64,000 nt of DNA from Mycolicibacterium anyangense. Its GTDB lineage: Bacteria > Actinomycetota > Actinomycetes > Mycobacteriales > Mycobacteriaceae. The notes beneath the pieces were generated by a model, which saw only the letters and a program-made list of their open reading frames with translations, was not told the origin of the DNA and searched no databases. Positions within the stretch are counted from its first letter, which is position 1. Each line of letters starts with the position of its first letter. This document shows positions 15,076 through 27,966 of the stretch, piece after piece. Made by a program: the position numbers and the translations under genes. The stretch covers positions 992,001-1,056,000 of the forward strand of contig NZ_AP022620.1 of assembly GCF_010731855.1 (NCBI RefSeq). The letters run 5' to 3'.

Positions 15076-17778
15076 GTGCAGACACATGAGATCAGGAAGC
15101 GGTTCCTGGATCACTTCGTGAACGCGGGACACACCGAGGTGCCCAGCGCCTCGGTGATCCTCGACGATCCGAACCTGTTGTTCGTCAACGCCGGCATGGT
15201 GCAGTTCGTGCCCTACTTCCTGGGCCAGCGCACCCCGCCGTACTCGACGGCCACCAGCGTCCAGAAGTGCATCCGCACCCCAGACATCGAAGAAGTCGGC
15301 ATCACCACCCGCCACAACACCTTCTTCCAGATGGCGGGCAACTTCTCCTTCGGTGACTACTTCAAGGCCAGGGCCATCGAGCTGGCCTGGACCCTGCTGA
15401 CCAATCCGGTCGACGAGGGCGGCTACGGGTTCGACCCGGAGCGGCTGTGGGCCACCGTGTTCTACGACGACGACGAGGCAGAGCAGCTCTGGCAGGACAT
15501 CGCCGGGTTGCCGCCGGAGCGCATCCAGCGCCGCGGCATGGCCGACAACTACTGGTCGATGGGCATCCCCGGCCCGTGCGGGCCGTGCTCGGAGATCTAC
15601 TTCGACCGCGGACCGGAGTACGGCATCGAGGGCGGCCCGGAGGCCAACGAGGACCGCTACATCGAGATCTGGAATCTCGTCTTCATGCAGAACGAGCGCG
15701 GCGAGGGCACCTCCAAGGAAGACTTCGAGATCCTGGGCCCGCTGCCGCGCAAGAACATCGACACCGGGATGGGCGTGGAGCGCATCGCCTGCCTGCTGCA
15801 GGGCGTCGACAACGTCTACGAGACCGACCTGCTCCGGCCGGTCATCGACAAGGTGGCTCAGTACGCGCCCCGCGGCTACGGCGCCGGCAACCATGACGAC
15901 GACGTCCGGTACCGGGTGATCGCCGACCACACCCGCACCGCGGCGATCATCATCGCCGACGGCGTCACCCCCGGCAACGAGGGCCGCGGCTACGTCCTGC
16001 GCCGGCTGCTGCGCCGCATCATCCGCGCCGCCAAGCTGCTCGGTGTCGAGCAGCCCATCATGGCGGAGCTGATGGCTACCGTGCGTGACGCGATGGGGCC
16101 GTCGTACCCCGAGCTGGTCACCGACTTCGACCGCATCAACCGCATCGCGGTAGCCGAGGAAACGGCGTTCAACCGGACGCTGGCCTCGGGTTCCAAGCTG
16201 TTCGAGGAGGCCGCCGAGTCCACCAGGAAGTCCGGCAAGACGGTGCTGGGCGGCTCGGACGCCTTCACCCTGCATGACACCTACGGTTTCCCGATCGAAC
16301 TGACCCTGGAGATGGCCGCGGAGGCGGGTCTGAGCGTCGACGAACTCGGCTTCCGCGAGCTCATGGCCGAGCAGCGCCGCCGCGCCAAGGCCGATGCCGC
16401 GGCCCGCAAGCACGCCCATGCCGATCTCTCGGCGTTCCGGGAGCTGGTCGACGCCGGCCCGACAGAATTCACCGGCTTCGACGAATTGACCTCGCAGGCA
16501 AGGATTCTCGGCATCTTCGTCGACGGCAAGAGGGTTCCGGTCGTCAGCCATGAGTCGCGCGTGCATTCCGAAGCCCCGGAACGTATCGAGATCGTGCTGG
16601 ACCGCACCCCGCTGTATGCCGAGTCCGGTGGCCAGATCGCCGATGCCGGAACGATTTCGGGCACCGGAGCCGGCGAGTCCGCCAAGGCTGCCGTCACCGA
16701 TGTGCAGAAGATCGCCAAGACGCTGTGGGTGCACCGGGTCAGCGTCGAGTCCGGCGAATTCGTCGAGGGTGACACCGTGGTCGCCGCCGTCGACCCGAAA
16801 TGGCGCCGCGGTGCCACCCAGGGCCACTCCGGTACCCACATGGTGCATGCGGCTCTGCGACAGGTGTTGGGCCCCAACGCCGTTCAGGCCGGTTCGCTGA
16901 ATCGTCCCGGCTACCTCCGCTTCGACTTCAACTCCCAGGGTGCGCTCACCGAAGAGCAGCGCAACGAGGTCGAGGAAGTGGCCAACGAGGCCGTGCAGGC
17001 CGACTTCCCGGTCAACACCTTCACCACTGCCCTCGAGAAGGCCAAGGCCATGGGGGCGATGGCGATGTTCGGCGAGCAGTATCCCGACGAGGTGCGGGTG
17101 GTCGAGATCGGCGGCCCGTTCTCGCTGGAGCTGTGCGGCGGCACCCATGTGCACAACTCGGCGCAGATCGGCCCGATCACGATTCTCGGCGAGTCCTCGG
17201 TGGGATCCGGGGTCCGGCGTGTCGAGGCGTACGTGGGCCTGGATTCGTTCCGGCACCTGGCCAAGGAGCGGGCCCTGATGGCGGGGCTGGCGTCGTCGCT
17301 GAAGGTGCCCTCCGACGAGGTGCCCGCCCGGGTGGCCAATCTCGTGGAACGGCTCAAGGCCGCCGAGAAGGAACTCGACCGTGCTCGGCTGGCAACGGCC
17401 CGTGCGGCGGCGGCGAATGCCGCCGTAGGCGCAGAACAGGTGGGTAAGGTCCGTCTGGTGGCACAGCGCATGTCGGCGGGGATGACCGCCGGCGACCTGC
17501 GTTCGCTGGTCGGTGACATCAAGGGCAAGGTCGGGTCCGATCCGGCCGTCGTGGCGCTGATCGCCGAAGGTGACGAGGGCACCGTGCCGTTCGTCGTAGC
17601 GGTCAACCCGGCCGCCCAGGATGCCGGGCTGCGCGCCAACGACCTGATCACGGCGATCGCGACAGCCGTGGATGGGCGTGGTGGCGGTAAGCCCGACCTG
17701 GCCCAGGGATCGGGGAAGAACGCGTCCGGGATCGACGCGGCGCTCGCTGCGGTACGCGCCGAGATCGCCCGGGGCTAG
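15076..17778 (+). CDS. alaS: Alanyl-tRNA synthetase
   Basis: This 900-aa protein starts at GTG 15076. The class II catalytic core opens with [20 protein letters not shown] and motif [15 protein letters not shown]. The editing domain carries the zinc site H584xxxH588 (HSGTH) and C687xxxH691 (CGGTH). A C-terminal coiled segment and DHHA1-type C-Ala domain follow ([27 protein letters not shown]). It charges tRNA-Ala and clears Ser/Gly mischarging. Length and motifs are standard (Rv2555c). It heads a run of nine tightly packed plus-strand genes; its TAG stop overlaps the ruvX GTG by one base. Confidence 0.98.
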   Translation: MQTHEIRKRFLDHFVNAGHTEVPSASVILDDPNLLFVNAGMVQFVPYFLGQRTPPYSTATSVQKCIRTPDIEEVGITTRHNTFFQMAGNFSFGDYFKARAIELAWTLLTNPVDEGGYGFDPERLWATVFYDDDEAEQLWQDIAGLPPERIQRRGMADNYWSMGIPGPCGPCSEIYFDRGPEYGIEGGPEANEDRYIEIWNLVFMQNERGEGTSKEDFEILGPLPRKNIDTGMGVERIACLLQGVDNVYETDLLRPVIDKVAQYAPRGYGAGNHDDDVRYRVIADHTRTAAIIIADGVTPGNEGRGYVLRRLLRRIIRAAKLLGVEQPIMAELMATVRDAMGPSYPELVTDFDRINRIAVAEETAFNRTLASGSKLFEEAAESTRKSGKTVLGGSDAFTLHDTYGFPIELTLEMAAEAGLSVDELGFRELMAEQRRRAKADAAARKHAHADLSAFRELVDAGPTEFTGFDELTSQARILGIFVDGKRVPVVSHESRVHSEAPERIEIVLDRTPLYAESGGQIADAGTISGTGAGESAKAAVTDVQKIAKTLWVHRVSVESGEFVEGDTVVAAVDPKWRRGATQGHSGTHMVHAALRQVLGPNAVQAGSLNRPGYLRFDFNSQGALTEEQRNEVEEVANEAVQADFPVNTFTTALEKAKAMGAMAMFGEQYPDEVRVVEIGGPFSLELCGGTHVHNSAQIGPITILGESSVGSGVRRVEAYVGLDSFRHLAKERALMAGLASSLKVPSDEVPARVANLVERLKAAEKELDRARLATARAAAANAAVGAEQVGKVRLVAQRMSAGMTAGDLRSLVGDIKGKVGSDPAVVALIAEGDEGTVPFVVAVNPAAQDAGLRANDLITAIATAVDGRGGGKPDLAQGSGKNASGIDAALAAVRAEIARG

Positions 17779-18290
17779 TGTCCGTGCTGCCCGCGCACGA
17801 CCGTGTGCCCGACCGGCCCGGCGACGATGACCCGGGCCGCGGCCGGCGGCTCGGCGTCGACGTCGGCACCGTGCGCATCGGGGTGGCCAGCTGCGACCCG
17901 GACGGGATTCTCGCCACACCGGTCGAGACGGTCCGGCGGGAACGCTCCGGCAAACATCTGCGCCGACTCGCAGCCCTGGTCGACGAGTTCGGCATCGTCG
18001 AGGTGATCGTCGGACTGCCCCGAACCCTGGCCGACCGGGCGGGCACCTCGGCGCAGGACGCCGTCGAGGTCGCCGACGCCCTGGCCGAACGCATCGCACC
18101 GGTGCCGGTGCGACTGGCTGACGAACGGCTGACCACCGTGGCCGCCCAGCGATCGCTGCGGGAGGCCGGCGTGCGCGCCAAGGCGCAACGCGGGGTCATC
18201 GACCAGGCCGCCGCTGTGGGAATCCTGCAGGGCTGGCTCGACCAACGCCGCAGTGCGGCATCCCACCGGCCGGAGAGCGACGATGCCTGA
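17778..18290 (+). CDS. ruvX: Putative pre-16S rRNA nuclease / Holliday junction resolvase-like YqgF
   Basis: This is 170 aa from GTG 17778 (overlapping the alaS stop), the same length as Rv2554c; GTG 17784 is an in-frame alternative. The RNase H fold shows [13 protein letters not shown] with the first catalytic Asp, [31 protein letters not shown] with the acidic DE, and [12 protein letters not shown] with the final Asp. YqgF matures the 5' end of 16S rRNA in E. coli. An actinobacterial proline/aspartate-rich N-terminal extension precedes the fold. It overlaps mltG by 8 bp. Confidence 0.93.
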   Translation: MSVLPAHDRVPDRPGDDDPGRGRRLGVDVGTVRIGVASCDPDGILATPVETVRRERSGKHLRRLAALVDEFGIVEVIVGLPRTLADRAGTSAQDAVEVADALAERIAPVPVRLADERLTTVAAQRSLREAGVRAKAQRGVIDQAAAVGILQGWLDQRRSAASHRPESDDA

Positions 18291-19533
18291 CTCCTACGAC
18301 AAGGGCCGCTACGACTATGACCGGCCGGAGCCGGAGGCGGTGGGTGCGCCGCGTCGCCGGATGAGCCGACTCGAGCGGGTGCGCGCGCGGCGAAACCAGA
18401 ACCGCCGCAGGGCGGTCGGGCTTGCCGCGCTGGCAGTCCTCGTCGCCGTGGTGGTGGCGCTGGTCTTCCTCGGTGTGAAGATCTTCGGCGGCGGTTCCAC
18501 CGAATACTCAGGTGAAGGCAAGGACGATGTCGTCGTCCAGGTGCACGACGGGGACTCCACCACTCAGGTGGCCCAGAGCCTGCGCGACAGCAACGTGGTG
18601 GCCAACGTCAAGTCGTTCGTCGACGCGTCGAAGGACAACACGGCGATCGCGGCGATCCAGCCCGGCTTCTACAAGATGCGCACCGAGATGTCCGCCTCGG
18701 CGGCCGTGGCGCGCCTCGCCGACCCGGCCACCCGGGTGGGCAAGCTGGTGATCCCGGAGGGCAGGCAGCTCGACGACGTCAAGGCCGTCGGCTCCGACAA
18801 GACGACCGACGGCATCTTCACGCTGATCGCCAACGCCAGCTGTGTGGACCTCAACGGCAAGCACACCTGTGTCTCCGCCGACAGCCTGCGCAAGGCCGCC
18901 GAGCAGAGCCAGCCGGCGGCGCTCAACATCCCCGACTGGGCGCTGCAACCGGTGACGGCGCTGGGCACCAACCACCGTCGGCTCGAGGGTCTGATCGCGC
19001 CGGGGGCCTGGAACGTCGACCCGTCCGGCTCGCCGGAGTCGATCCTGGCCACGCTGATCGCGCAGAGCGCCACCCACTACGTCAAGGGTGGGCTGCTCGA
19101 CACCGCCAAGGCGATGAACCTCTCGCCCTACCAGATCCTGGTGGTCGGTTCGCTGGTCCAGAGGGAGGCCAAACCGCAGGACTTCGCCAAGGTGGCCCGC
19201 GTCATCTACAACCGGCTGGCCGCACCGCAGCGACTGGAGTTCGATTCGACGGTGAACTACCCCCTGGACCGCCAGGAGGTCGCCACCACCGACGCCGACC
19301 GGGCCCAGGTAACGCCGTGGAACACCTATGCCTCCGACGGCCTGCCCGCGACCCCGATCTGTTCACCGGGTGACGAGGCCCTGGCCGCCGCCGAGCGGCC
19401 CGAGCCGGGGGACTGGCTGTACTTCGTGACGGTGGACCTGGAGGGCACCACCCTGTTCACCAAGGACTATCAGCAGCACCTGGCAAACATCGAGCTGGCC
19501 CGGCGCAACGGCGTGCTCGATTCCGCACGGTGA
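18283..19533 (+). CDS. mltG: Endolytic murein transglycosylase MltG (YceG-like)
   Basis: This 416-aa protein starts at ATG 18283 with GGAGAG upstream. Residues 1-40 are a charged cytoplasmic tail, residues about 45-67 one membrane segment ([21 protein letters not shown]), and the rest is outside. A LysM-like subdomain ([18 protein letters not shown]) precedes the YceG catalytic domain with [22 protein letters not shown], whose Glu is the family's catalytic acid, and [18 protein letters not shown]. It cleaves nascent glycan strands at the membrane. The cytoplasmic tail is typical of actinobacteria. The stop overlaps the aroE GTG (GTGA). Confidence 0.95.
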   Translation: MPDSYDKGRYDYDRPEPEAVGAPRRRMSRLERVRARRNQNRRRAVGLAALAVLVAVVVALVFLGVKIFGGGSTEYSGEGKDDVVVQVHDGDSTTQVAQSLRDSNVVANVKSFVDASKDNTAIAAIQPGFYKMRTEMSASAAVARLADPATRVGKLVIPEGRQLDDVKAVGSDKTTDGIFTLIANASCVDLNGKHTCVSADSLRKAAEQSQPAALNIPDWALQPVTALGTNHRRLEGLIAPGAWNVDPSGSPESILATLIAQSATHYVKGGLLDTAKAMNLSPYQILVVGSLVQREAKPQDFAKVARVIYNRLAAPQRLEFDSTVNYPLDRQEVATTDADRAQVTPWNTYASDGLPATPICSPGDEALAAAERPEPGDWLYFVTVDLEGTTLFTKDYQQHLANIELARRNGVLDSAR

Positions 19534-20333
19534 GTACTGCACGTAAAGCCGCGGTTCTGGGTTCGCCTGTGGCGCATTCGAAGTCACCGCTGCTGCATCT
19601 GGCGGCCTATCGGGCGCTTGGGCTGACCGAGTGGACCTACGACCGCATCGACTGCACCGCCGACCAATTGCCTGCTCTGGTCCGCGGGTTCGGCCCGGAG
19701 TGGGTGGGCGTGTCGGTGACGATGCCCGGCAAGTTCGCGGCGTTGGAATTCGCCGACGAACACACCCGCCGCGCCGAACTGGTGGGTTCGGCCAACACCC
19801 TGGTGCGCACCGAGCACGGTTGGCGCGCGGACAACACCGACATCGATGGTGTGGCGGGCGCACTGGCACATCACCACGACCTGCACCGGGCGATCGTGCT
19901 GGGCTCCGGCGGCACCGCACCTGCGGCGGTAGCGGGCCTGGCCCAACTCGGCGTCACCGCGATCACCGTCGTCGCCCGCAACCGTGACAAGGCGGCCCGG
20001 CTGGTCGAGCTCGGCGGCAGGCTCGGTGTCACCACCGAGTTCTGTGCGCTGGACGGCGCCGACCTGCCCGCCGTGGTTGCTGCGGCCGACGTCCTGGTGA
20101 GCACCATCCCCGCCGATGCGGCGGCCGGTCACGCCCAGACCTTCGCCGGGGTACCGGTGGTGCTCGACGCGATCTACGACCCGTGGCCCACCCCGCTGGC
20201 CGCCGCCGTCGAGCGAGCCGGTGGCGAGGTGATCAGCGGGCTGCAGATGCTGTTGAACCAGGCGTTCAGCCAGGTCGAACAATTCACAGGCCGACCCGCT
20301 CCGCGCACCGAGATGGCGGCCGCCCTAGGTTAG
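19530..20333 (+). CDS. aroE: Shikimate dehydrogenase
   Basis: This 267-aa protein starts at GTG 19530, translationally coupled to mltG. The substrate-binding N-domain shows LGSPVAHSKSPLLHLAAYRAL and GVSVTMPGKFAALEFAD, containing the catalytic Lys. DNTDIDG supplies the catalytic Asp. The Rossmann domain has LGSGGTAPAAVAGLAQLG and VVARNRDKA for NADP. It reduces 3-dehydroshikimate to shikimate. The sequence closely follows Rv2552c. The other pathway genes aroC, aroK, aroB and aroQ follow on the same strand, interrupted only by the prepilin peptidase gene. Confidence 0.95.
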   Translation: MSTARKAAVLGSPVAHSKSPLLHLAAYRALGLTEWTYDRIDCTADQLPALVRGFGPEWVGVSVTMPGKFAALEFADEHTRRAELVGSANTLVRTEHGWRADNTDIDGVAGALAHHHDLHRAIVLGSGGTAPAAVAGLAQLGVTAITVVARNRDKAARLVELGGRLGVTTEFCALDGADLPAVVAAADVLVSTIPADAAAGHAQTFAGVPVVLDAIYDPWPTPLAAAVERAGGEVISGLQMLLNQAFSQVEQFTGRPAPRTEMAAALG

Positions 20334-20343
20334 CCTGCCGCCC

Positions 20344-20760
20344 ATGCGGTGGGTCGGCTGTGCAGTCATCCTGGGGTGGGCCATCGCGCTCAGCGGCTAC
20401 GACATCCGGCAGCGGCGGCTACCCAATGTGCTGACACTGCCTGGTGCCGCGGTGGTGCTGATCGGCGCGACGGCAGCCGGTCGCGGCCTGCCGGCCGCCT
20501 ACGGCGCGGTCGGGCTGGCGCTGCTGTACCTGATCGTGCACCTGGTCAGTCCGGGTGGCATGGGTGCCGGTGACGTCAAGCTGGCGCTCGGTCTGGGGGC
20601 GCTCACCGGGGCGTTCGGACCGGCGGTCTGGTTGCTCGCCGCCGTGGCGGCACCCCTGCTCACGGCGCTGTGCGGCATCGCAGGCCGGATCCGCACCGTG
20701 CCGCACGGCCCGTCGATGTGCATCGCCAGCCTGACCGCGGTGGCGCTGGTGGTCTTCTAA
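20344..20760 (+). CDS. A24-type prepilin peptidase, catalytic domain only (Rv2551c-like)
   Basis: This 138-aa membrane protein starts at ATG 20344; TAGCCT (20331-20336) ends 7 nt before, so a leaderless internal transcript is possible. The two catalytic aspartates are visible: D20 in [11 protein letters not shown] and D77 in [10 protein letters not shown]. It has about five membrane segments. It lacks the N-terminal methylase domain of PilD, as is normal for actinobacterial TadV-like peptidases. It should cleave type IV/Flp-type prepilins at the inner membrane, yet no pilin genes lie in the window, so its substrate must be elsewhere. Confidence 0.9.
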   Translation: MRWVGCAVILGWAIALSGYDIRQRRLPNVLTLPGAAVVLIGATAAGRGLPAAYGAVGLALLYLIVHLVSPGGMGAGDVKLALGLGALTGAFGPAVWLLAAVAAPLLTALCGIAGRIRTVPHGPSMCIASLTAVALVVF

Positions 20761-20810
20761 CGTGCCGAGCAGATTGGGTCCCGCGTGGCCGACGTGGGAA
20801 GATGGGACGC

Positions 20811-22019
20811 GTGTTGCGATGGACGACTGCTGGTGAATCCCACGGCCGCGCGCTGGTAGCGATGGTCGAAGGCATGGTTGCCGGTGTCCGGGTCACCTCC
20901 GAGGACATCGCCGGACAGCTGGCGCGCCGCCGCCTGGGCTACGGCCGCGGCGCGCGGATGAAATTCGAACAGGACCAGGTCACGATCCTGGGCGGGGTCC
21001 GGCACGGCATCACCCTCGGCGGTCCGATCGCCGTCGAGATCGGCAACACCGAGTGGCCCAAGTGGGAGACCGTGATGGCCTCCGACCCGGTGGACGAGAG
21101 CGAACTCGACGTCGCCCGCAACGCGCCACTGACCCGGCCGCGGCCGGGCCATGCCGACTTCGCCGGCATGCTCAAGTACGGCTTCGACGACGCCCGCCCG
21201 GTCCTGGAGCGGGCCAGTGCCCGCGAGACGGCGGCCCGGGTGGCGGCCGGCACGGTGGCCCGCGAATTCCTTCGCCAGGTCGCCGGCGTCGAGGTGGTCT
21301 CCCACGTCATCTCCATCGGTGCCTCGCAGCCCTATGACGGCCCGCCGCCGGACGCCGCCGACCTGGCCGCTGTCGACGAAAGCCCGGTGCGGGCCTTCGA
21401 CAAGGCCGCCGAAGCGGCCATGATCGCCGAGATCGAAGGCGCCAAGAAGGACGGCGACACCCTGGGTGGCGTGGTCGAGGTGGTGGCCCACGGTCTTCCG
21501 GTCGGCCTCGGGTCCTTCACCAGCGGAGACAACCGGCTCGACAGCCAGCTCGCCGCGGCGGTGATGGGAATCCAGGCCATCAAGGGCGTCGAGATCGGCG
21601 ACGGCTTCCAGACCGCCCGCCGCCGTGGCAGCCAGGCCCATGACGAGATGTATCCCGGCCCGGACGGCGTGGTGCGTTCCACCAACCGGGCCGGCGGACT
21701 GGAAGGCGGGATGACCAACGGCCTGCCGGTGCGGGTGCGGGCGGCGATGAAGCCGATCTCCACCGTCCCGCGGGCACTGGCCACCGTCGACATGGCCACC
21801 GGTGAGGAAGCCGTCGCCATCCACCAGCGTTCCGATGTCTGCGCGGTGCCCGCTGCGGCGGTCGTCGTCGAGACCATGGTGGCGCTGGTGCTGGCACGCG
21901 CGGTGCTGGAGAAGTTCGGCGGCGACTCCGTAGCGGAGACCCGCCGCAACATCGACAGCTATCTGGCCACGGTGGCCGAGCGCACGCCGTCCGGAACTGC
22001 CGTCCGGGCCTCGGGGTAG
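20811..22019 (+). CDS. aroC: Chorismate synthase
   Basis: This is 402 aa from GTG 20811, matching the M. tuberculosis enzyme (called aroF, 401 aa, beginning LRWxTAGESHG); an upstream in-frame ATG at 20802 adds three residues. Family motifs are [52 protein letters not shown] and [14 protein letters not shown]. It converts EPSP to chorismate using reduced FMN. It is followed 5 bp later by aroK and should be co-transcribed with it. Confidence 0.97.
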   Translation: MLRWTTAGESHGRALVAMVEGMVAGVRVTSEDIAGQLARRRLGYGRGARMKFEQDQVTILGGVRHGITLGGPIAVEIGNTEWPKWETVMASDPVDESELDVARNAPLTRPRPGHADFAGMLKYGFDDARPVLERASARETAARVAAGTVAREFLRQVAGVEVVSHVISIGASQPYDGPPPDAADLAAVDESPVRAFDKAAEAAMIAEIEGAKKDGDTLGGVVEVVAHGLPVGLGSFTSGDNRLDSQLAAAVMGIQAIKGVEIGDGFQTARRRGSQAHDEMYPGPDGVVRSTNRAGGLEGGMTNGLPVRVRAAMKPISTVPRALATVDMATGEEAVAIHQRSDVCAVPAAAVVVETMVALVLARAVLEKFGGDSVAETRRNIDSYLATVAERTPSGTAVRASG

Positions 22020-22024
22020 TCGAC

Positions 22025-24248
<2,224 letters not shown>

Positions 24249-24252
24249 GGCG

Positions 24253-25116
24253 TCACTGGTCGGTACTGGCCACCGAGTTGCAGATCGCCGTCGACACCAG
24301 CGACGGCACGACGTAGGTCAGCACCAGCACGAACACCACCACGGCCACGTTCGGCGTGGTGAGCCAGTCCTTGGGGAGCCGGTTGATACTCATCGTCAGC
24401 CACGCCCCGATGATCGCCAGCAGGGTCATGCTGACGGTGGCAAACCTGATGGAGCGCAACGTCAATCGCGTCGGTGACGCCACATCCACCATGGAGCGGC
24501 GCAGTGCCCGGGTCCGGACGTAGACCAGCCCGAAGTTCAGGACGATGATGGCGGCGGCCGAGACGGTGATGATCCCGACCACCCAGATCGGCGGTCGCTC
24601 GCCGTACATGAAGTGCAGGTAGTCGATGGAGGTTTCGCTCAATACGAGCGTCATCGCCATCGCCGAGGCGAAGGTCAGCCAACCACCGAGATCGGCCAGA
24701 AAGCAGTAATCGCCGATGTCCTGGCCGTCCTCGTCCGGCTGATTCGCCGAGCGGCTCACCGCATGGCTGGCCAGCATCCAGCCCAGGCCGCCGAACAACG
24801 CCGTGGTACCAGCCGCGAGCATGCCGGTCGAGACCGCGCCCTGGGTCCAGACGATGGCGCAGATGCCGCGGCGGTCACCGTCGTCGGGCACCACCGAACC
24901 GGAGATGATGCTGAACAGGTAGCTGTCCGCCATGAGGGTCAGTACCGCGGCGGAGAACAGCGCGATGGTGTGCACCGATTCGCGATTGCTGCGGTCGAAC
25001 AGCAGCGCGATCGCGGTGATGAGGAAACCGCCGAGCACCCCGGCCAACTGCGAGATGGAGCCCGCGGAGGTGAGCATGCTCCACTGATCGGAGCTGCACG
25101 ACTGATCGGGGTTCAC
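24253..25116 (-). CDS. Multipass membrane protein of unknown function
   Basis: This is 287 aa from GTG 25116. I do not recognise a named family. About seven hydrophobic stretches can be seen: SISQLAGVLGGFLITAIALLF, VHTIALFSAAVLTLMAD, a segment around GMLAAGTTALFGGLGWML, WLTFASAMAMTLVLS, VVGIITVSAAAIIVLNFGLVYV, TVSMTLLAIIGAWLTM and VAVVVFVLVLTYVVPSLV. The charged loop SANQPDEDGQDIGDYCF separates the halves. Cys7, in the N-terminal SCSSDQW, and Cys84 (GICAIVW) could be extracytoplasmic. It lies 32 bp downstream of the Rv2536-like gene on the same strand, so the two are probably co-transcribed. Confidence 0.7.
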   Translation of the reverse strand: MNPDQSCSSDQWSMLTSAGSISQLAGVLGGFLITAIALLFDRSNRESVHTIALFSAAVLTLMADSYLFSIISGSVVPDDGDRRGICAIVWTQGAVSTGMLAAGTTALFGGLGWMLASHAVSRSANQPDEDGQDIGDYCFLADLGGWLTFASAMAMTLVLSETSIDYLHFMYGERPPIWVVGIITVSAAAIIVLNFGLVYVRTRALRRSMVDVASPTRLTLRSIRFATVSMTLLAIIGAWLTMSINRLPKDWLTTPNVAVVVFVLVLTYVVPSLVSTAICNSVASTDQ

Positions 25117-25148
25117 GACGCCCGCAGGGTGATCCGGTCAGGAAGGGG

Positions 25149-25715
25149 TCAGGCTTTGCCGTGATCCTCGGGGTAGTCGACCGAGTCGCCGGCAGGTGAC
25201 CCGACCGCGACCGGGGCGGTGCGGTCGTCGTCGCGCACCGCGTCGAAGACGTCGGTGTCGGCGCCGTCGGTGACCCGCTTGCGGGTCTGGGGCGGCCGGG
25301 TGCGGTCGACCCGCCACCGGCCGATGGCGACCGCAGCGATCGCCGGGATGAACACCACGAGCGCGGTGAAGGCGGCGAAGGTGGTCACCTCACCGACCAG
25401 ACCCTCGACGTAGATCGCCTTGTAGAACAGCGAGATGACCCAGGCGAGGAAGCCGCTGACCACTCCGGCGAACAAGCCGGCCAGCAGCCAGGTCATGGCC
25501 AGATCGCGGCGGCGGTCCGGATCGGGGTTGGCGTTCGCGTCGGCGCGGCCGTCGAGCAGGCCCCAGATCAACGCGGCGATGGCGAACAGCACGACGAGCA
25601 CGATGCTGATCACTCCGGCCCTGGTGGGGAACTGGTTGATCAGCGTCCCCTGCACCAGGCGGAGCACCACCATCCCGGCGGCAAACACCAGTCCGCGCAA
25701 CAACCAACTTCTCAT
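25149..25715 (-). CDS. B-4DMT family membrane protein (Rv2536-like)
   Basis: This 188-aa protein starts at ATG 25715; TACGCT on its strand (25729-25724) ends 8 nt before, so it is likely leaderless. Four membrane segments are visible: LLRGLVFAAGMVVLRLVQG, VISIVLVVLFAIAALIWGLL, WLLAGLFAGVVSGFLAWVISL and TFAAFTALVVFIPAIAAVAIG. A 55-residue hydrophilic acidic C-terminus follows. It matches the mycobacterial Rv2536 family, often labelled a B-4DMT transporter; transport has not been shown to my knowledge. It is divergent from pepQ, as in M. tuberculosis. Confidence 0.85.
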   Translation of the reverse strand: MRSWLLRGLVFAAGMVVLRLVQGTLINQFPTRAGVISIVLVVLFAIAALIWGLLDGRADANANPDPDRRRDLAMTWLLAGLFAGVVSGFLAWVISLFYKAIYVEGLVGEVTTFAAFTALVVFIPAIAAVAIGRWRVDRTRPPQTRKRVTDGADTDVFDAVRDDDRTAPVAVGSPAGDSVDYPEDHGKA

Positions 25716-25723
25716 GGGGCATC

Positions 25724-25740
25724 AGCGTAGCGAGTACCGT
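25724..25740. promoter_or_regulatory. Back-to-back -10 boxes for Rv2536-like gene and pepQ
   Basis: TACGCT (minus strand, 25729-25724) and TACCGT (plus strand, 25735-25740) lie 8 nt upstream of the two divergent starts at 25715 and 25749. Only 33 bp separate the start codons, so RNA polymerase binding to one promoter should hinder the other. Confidence 0.55.
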
Positions 25741-25748
25741 CGGCGACC

Positions 25749-26879
25749 GTGACACATTCCCAACGCCGAGAACGGTTGGCTGCCCGGCTGGCCGCCGATG
25801 GACTGGATGCGATGCTGGTCAGTGACCTGGTCAACGTCCGATATCTGTCGGGATTCACCGGGTCCAACGCGGCGTTGCTGGTGTTCTCCGGCGACACGCC
25901 GGCGGTGCTGGCCACCGACTCGCGCTACCGCACCCAGGCGGCCCGCCAGGCGCCGGATCTCGAGACCGCGATCGAGCGGGCCTGCGGACGGCATCTGCTC
26001 GGGCGTGCGGTGACCGACGGGGCCCGCCGGATCGGTTTCGAGAGCCACGTCGTGACCGTCGACGGATTCGACGTGCTGGCCGGCGAGCTCGGTGAACACT
26101 GCGCCGGCGCCGAACTGGTGCGCGCATCCGGCCGCGTCGAGGCACTGCGCGAGGTGAAGGACGCCGGTGAGCTCGCGCTGCTGCGGCTGGCCTGCGAGGC
26201 GGCCGACGCGGCGCTGGCCGACCTGGTGCAGCGCGGCGGACTGCGGCCCGGGCGCACCGAGAAGGAGGTGGGCCGCGAGCTGGAGGCGCTGATGCTCGAA
26301 CACGGCGCCGACGGACCGTCCTTCGAGACCATCGTGGCCGCCGGGGCGAACTCGGCGATCCCGCACCACCGGCCCACCGACGCGGTGCTGGCGACCGGTG
26401 ACTTCGTCAAGATCGACTTCGGTGCCCTGGTCGGCGGCTACCACTCCGACATGACCCGCACCTTCGTGCTCGGCACCATCGCCGACTGGCAGCGGGATAT
26501 CTACGCACTGGTGTCCGATGCGCAGCGGGCCGGTCGGGAGGCCCTCGAGGTGGGGGCCACCCTGTCCGATGTGGACCGCGCGGCGCGCCAGATCATCGCC
26601 GCCGCCGGCTATGGCGAGCACTTCGGTCACGGGCTTGGGCACGGCGTCGGACTGCAGATCCACGAAGCGCCGGGAATCAACTCCGCGGCCGCCGGTACAC
26701 TGCTTGCTGGCTCCGTGGTGACCGTGGAACCAGGCGTCTATCTGCCCGACCGTGGTGGTGTCCGCATCGAGGACACCCTGGTGGTCCTCGGGGACCGGGC
26801 ACCGGAGCCGCTTGGGCGGCGAGCCGAGACGACCGAGCTGATCACCCGGTTCCCCAAGGAACTGACCGTCTTGACCTAG
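25749..26879 (+). CDS. pepQ: Xaa-Pro dipeptidase/aminopeptidase
   Basis: This is 376 aa from GTG 25749, a probable leaderless start. The N-terminal creatinase-like domain ([17 protein letters not shown]) is followed by the M24 pita-bread domain. Metal ligands are visible in [19 protein letters not shown] (two Asp), the histidine in [16 protein letters not shown], and the glutamates in [11 protein letters not shown] and [10 protein letters not shown]. It hydrolyses X-Pro bonds in the cytoplasm. It lies directly before efp with a 14-bp gap, as in Rv2535c-Rv2534c. Proline-containing peptide turnover next to the polyproline translation factor is a conserved neighbourhood. Confidence 0.94.
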   Translation: MTHSQRRERLAARLAADGLDAMLVSDLVNVRYLSGFTGSNAALLVFSGDTPAVLATDSRYRTQAARQAPDLETAIERACGRHLLGRAVTDGARRIGFESHVVTVDGFDVLAGELGEHCAGAELVRASGRVEALREVKDAGELALLRLACEAADAALADLVQRGGLRPGRTEKEVGRELEALMLEHGADGPSFETIVAAGANSAIPHHRPTDAVLATGDFVKIDFGALVGGYHSDMTRTFVLGTIADWQRDIYALVSDAQRAGREALEVGATLSDVDRAARQIIAAAGYGEHFGHGLGHGVGLQIHEAPGINSAAAGTLLAGSVVTVEPGVYLPDRGGVRIEDTLVVLGDRAPEPLGRRAETTELITRFPKELTVLT

Positions 26880-26893
26880 GAGAACGACCAACC

Positions 26894-27457
26894 GTGGCAA
26901 CAACTGCCGACTTCAAGAACGGCCTCGTGCTGAACATCGAGGGCCAGCTGTGGCAGATCATCGAGTTCCAGCACGTCAAACCCGGCAAGGGCCCAGCCTT
27001 CGTGCGGACCAAGCTCAAGAACATCCTGTCCGGCAAGGTTGTCGACAAGACCTACAACGCCGGGGTCAAGGTGGAGACCGCGACGGTCGACCGCCGCGAT
27101 GCCACCTACCTCTACCGCGATGGTGCCGACTTCGTCTTCATGGACTCCGAGGACTACGAGCAGCATCCGCTGCCGGAGGCGCTGGTGGGTCGTGCCGCGG
27201 GCTTCCTGCTCGAGGGGATGCCGGTGCAGATCGCCTTCAACGAGGGCGCCCCGCTGTACCTGGAGTTGCCGGTCACCGTCGAGCTCGTGGTCAGCCACAC
27301 CGAGCCCGGCCTGCAGGGTGACCGGTCGAGCGCGGGCACCAAGCCCGCCACGCTGGAGACCGGCGCCGAGATTCAGGTCCCGCTGTTCATCAACACCGGC
27401 GACAAGCTCAAGGTCGACTCCCGCGACGGAAGCTATCTGGGCCGCGTGAACGCCTAG
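26894..27457 (+). CDS. efp: Translation elongation factor P
   Basis: This is 187 aa from GTG 26894 with AGGAG at 26878-26882 upstream. All three domains are present: an N-terminal KOW-like domain ([30 protein letters not shown]), the OB domain, and the C-terminal domain ending [25 protein letters not shown]. The loop-tip residue at the usual modification site is a lysine (K32, in PGKGP). EF-P relieves ribosome stalling at polyproline. nusB starts one base after its stop. Confidence 0.98.
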   Translation: MATTADFKNGLVLNIEGQLWQIIEFQHVKPGKGPAFVRTKLKNILSGKVVDKTYNAGVKVETATVDRRDATYLYRDGADFVFMDSEDYEQHPLPEALVGRAAGFLLEGMPVQIAFNEGAPLYLELPVTVELVVSHTEPGLQGDRSSAGTKPATLETGAEIQVPLFINTGDKLKVDSRDGSYLGRVNA

Positions 27458-27458
27458 C

Positions 27459-27938
27459 ATGGCGGACCGCAAGGCCGACAAGGGTCGGCACCAGGCGCGC
27501 AAGCGTGCCGTGGATCTGCTGTTCGAAGCCGAGGCGCGGGGACTGACCGCCGCCGAGGTGGCCGACGCGCGGATCGCGCTGGCCGAGTCGAATCCCGATG
27601 TGTCCGCGCTCAACCCCTACACGGTGACGGTCGCGCGCGGTGTCACCGAGCATGCCGAGCATGTCGATGAGCTGATCACCTCACACCTGCAGGGCTGGAC
27701 GCTGGAGCGGCTTCCCGCCGTCGACCGCGCGATCCTGCGGGTGGCGGTGTGGGAGTTGCTGCACGCCGAGGATGTGCCCGAGCCGGTGGCCGTCGACGAG
27801 GCGGTCGAACTGGCCAAGGAGTTGTCCACCGACGACTCGCCGGGCTTCGTCAACGGCGTGCTGGGCCAGGTGATGCTGGTGACCCCGCAGATCCGGGCGG
27901 CCGCCGCGGCCCTCCGGGGCAGCGCCCCGGAGGCCTAG
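27459..27938 (+). CDS. nusB: Transcription antitermination factor NusB
   Basis: This 159-aa all-helical protein starts at ATG 27459. Signature segments are [19 protein letters not shown] at the N-terminus, [39 protein letters not shown] and [10 protein letters not shown]. It binds boxA RNA with S10 and supports rRNA antitermination; the mycobacterial protein is a dimer. The 3' end encodes a very GC-rich hairpin, and a second hairpin spans the stop codon. Confidence 0.96.
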   Translation: MADRKADKGRHQARKRAVDLLFEAEARGLTAAEVADARIALAESNPDVSALNPYTVTVARGVTEHAEHVDELITSHLQGWTLERLPAVDRAILRVAVWELLHAEDVPEPVAVDEAVELAKELSTDDSPGFVNGVLGQVMLVTPQIRAAAAALRGSAPEA

Positions 27939-27966
27939 CCGCCCGGCCGGTCGTCAGCGGGCGGCT
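27911..27966. terminator. Two tandem hairpins at the nusB 3' end
   Basis: CCTCCGGGGC / GCCCCGGAGG (27911-27920, 27924-27933; 3-nt loop) is followed by AGCCGCCCG / CGGGCGGCT (27937-27945, 27958-27966; 12-nt loop). The second overlaps the nusB TAG and the end of the convergent BtpA-like gene. They probably terminate transcription from both sides without a long T-tract. Confidence 0.6.

Noticed and set aside
14947..18099. A 1050-codon open frame on the minus strand opposite alaS and ruvX
   Set aside because: It is a GC-driven antisense shadow of alaS: the translation is low-complexity Arg/Gly/His-rich with no family motifs, while alaS on the other strand is complete.
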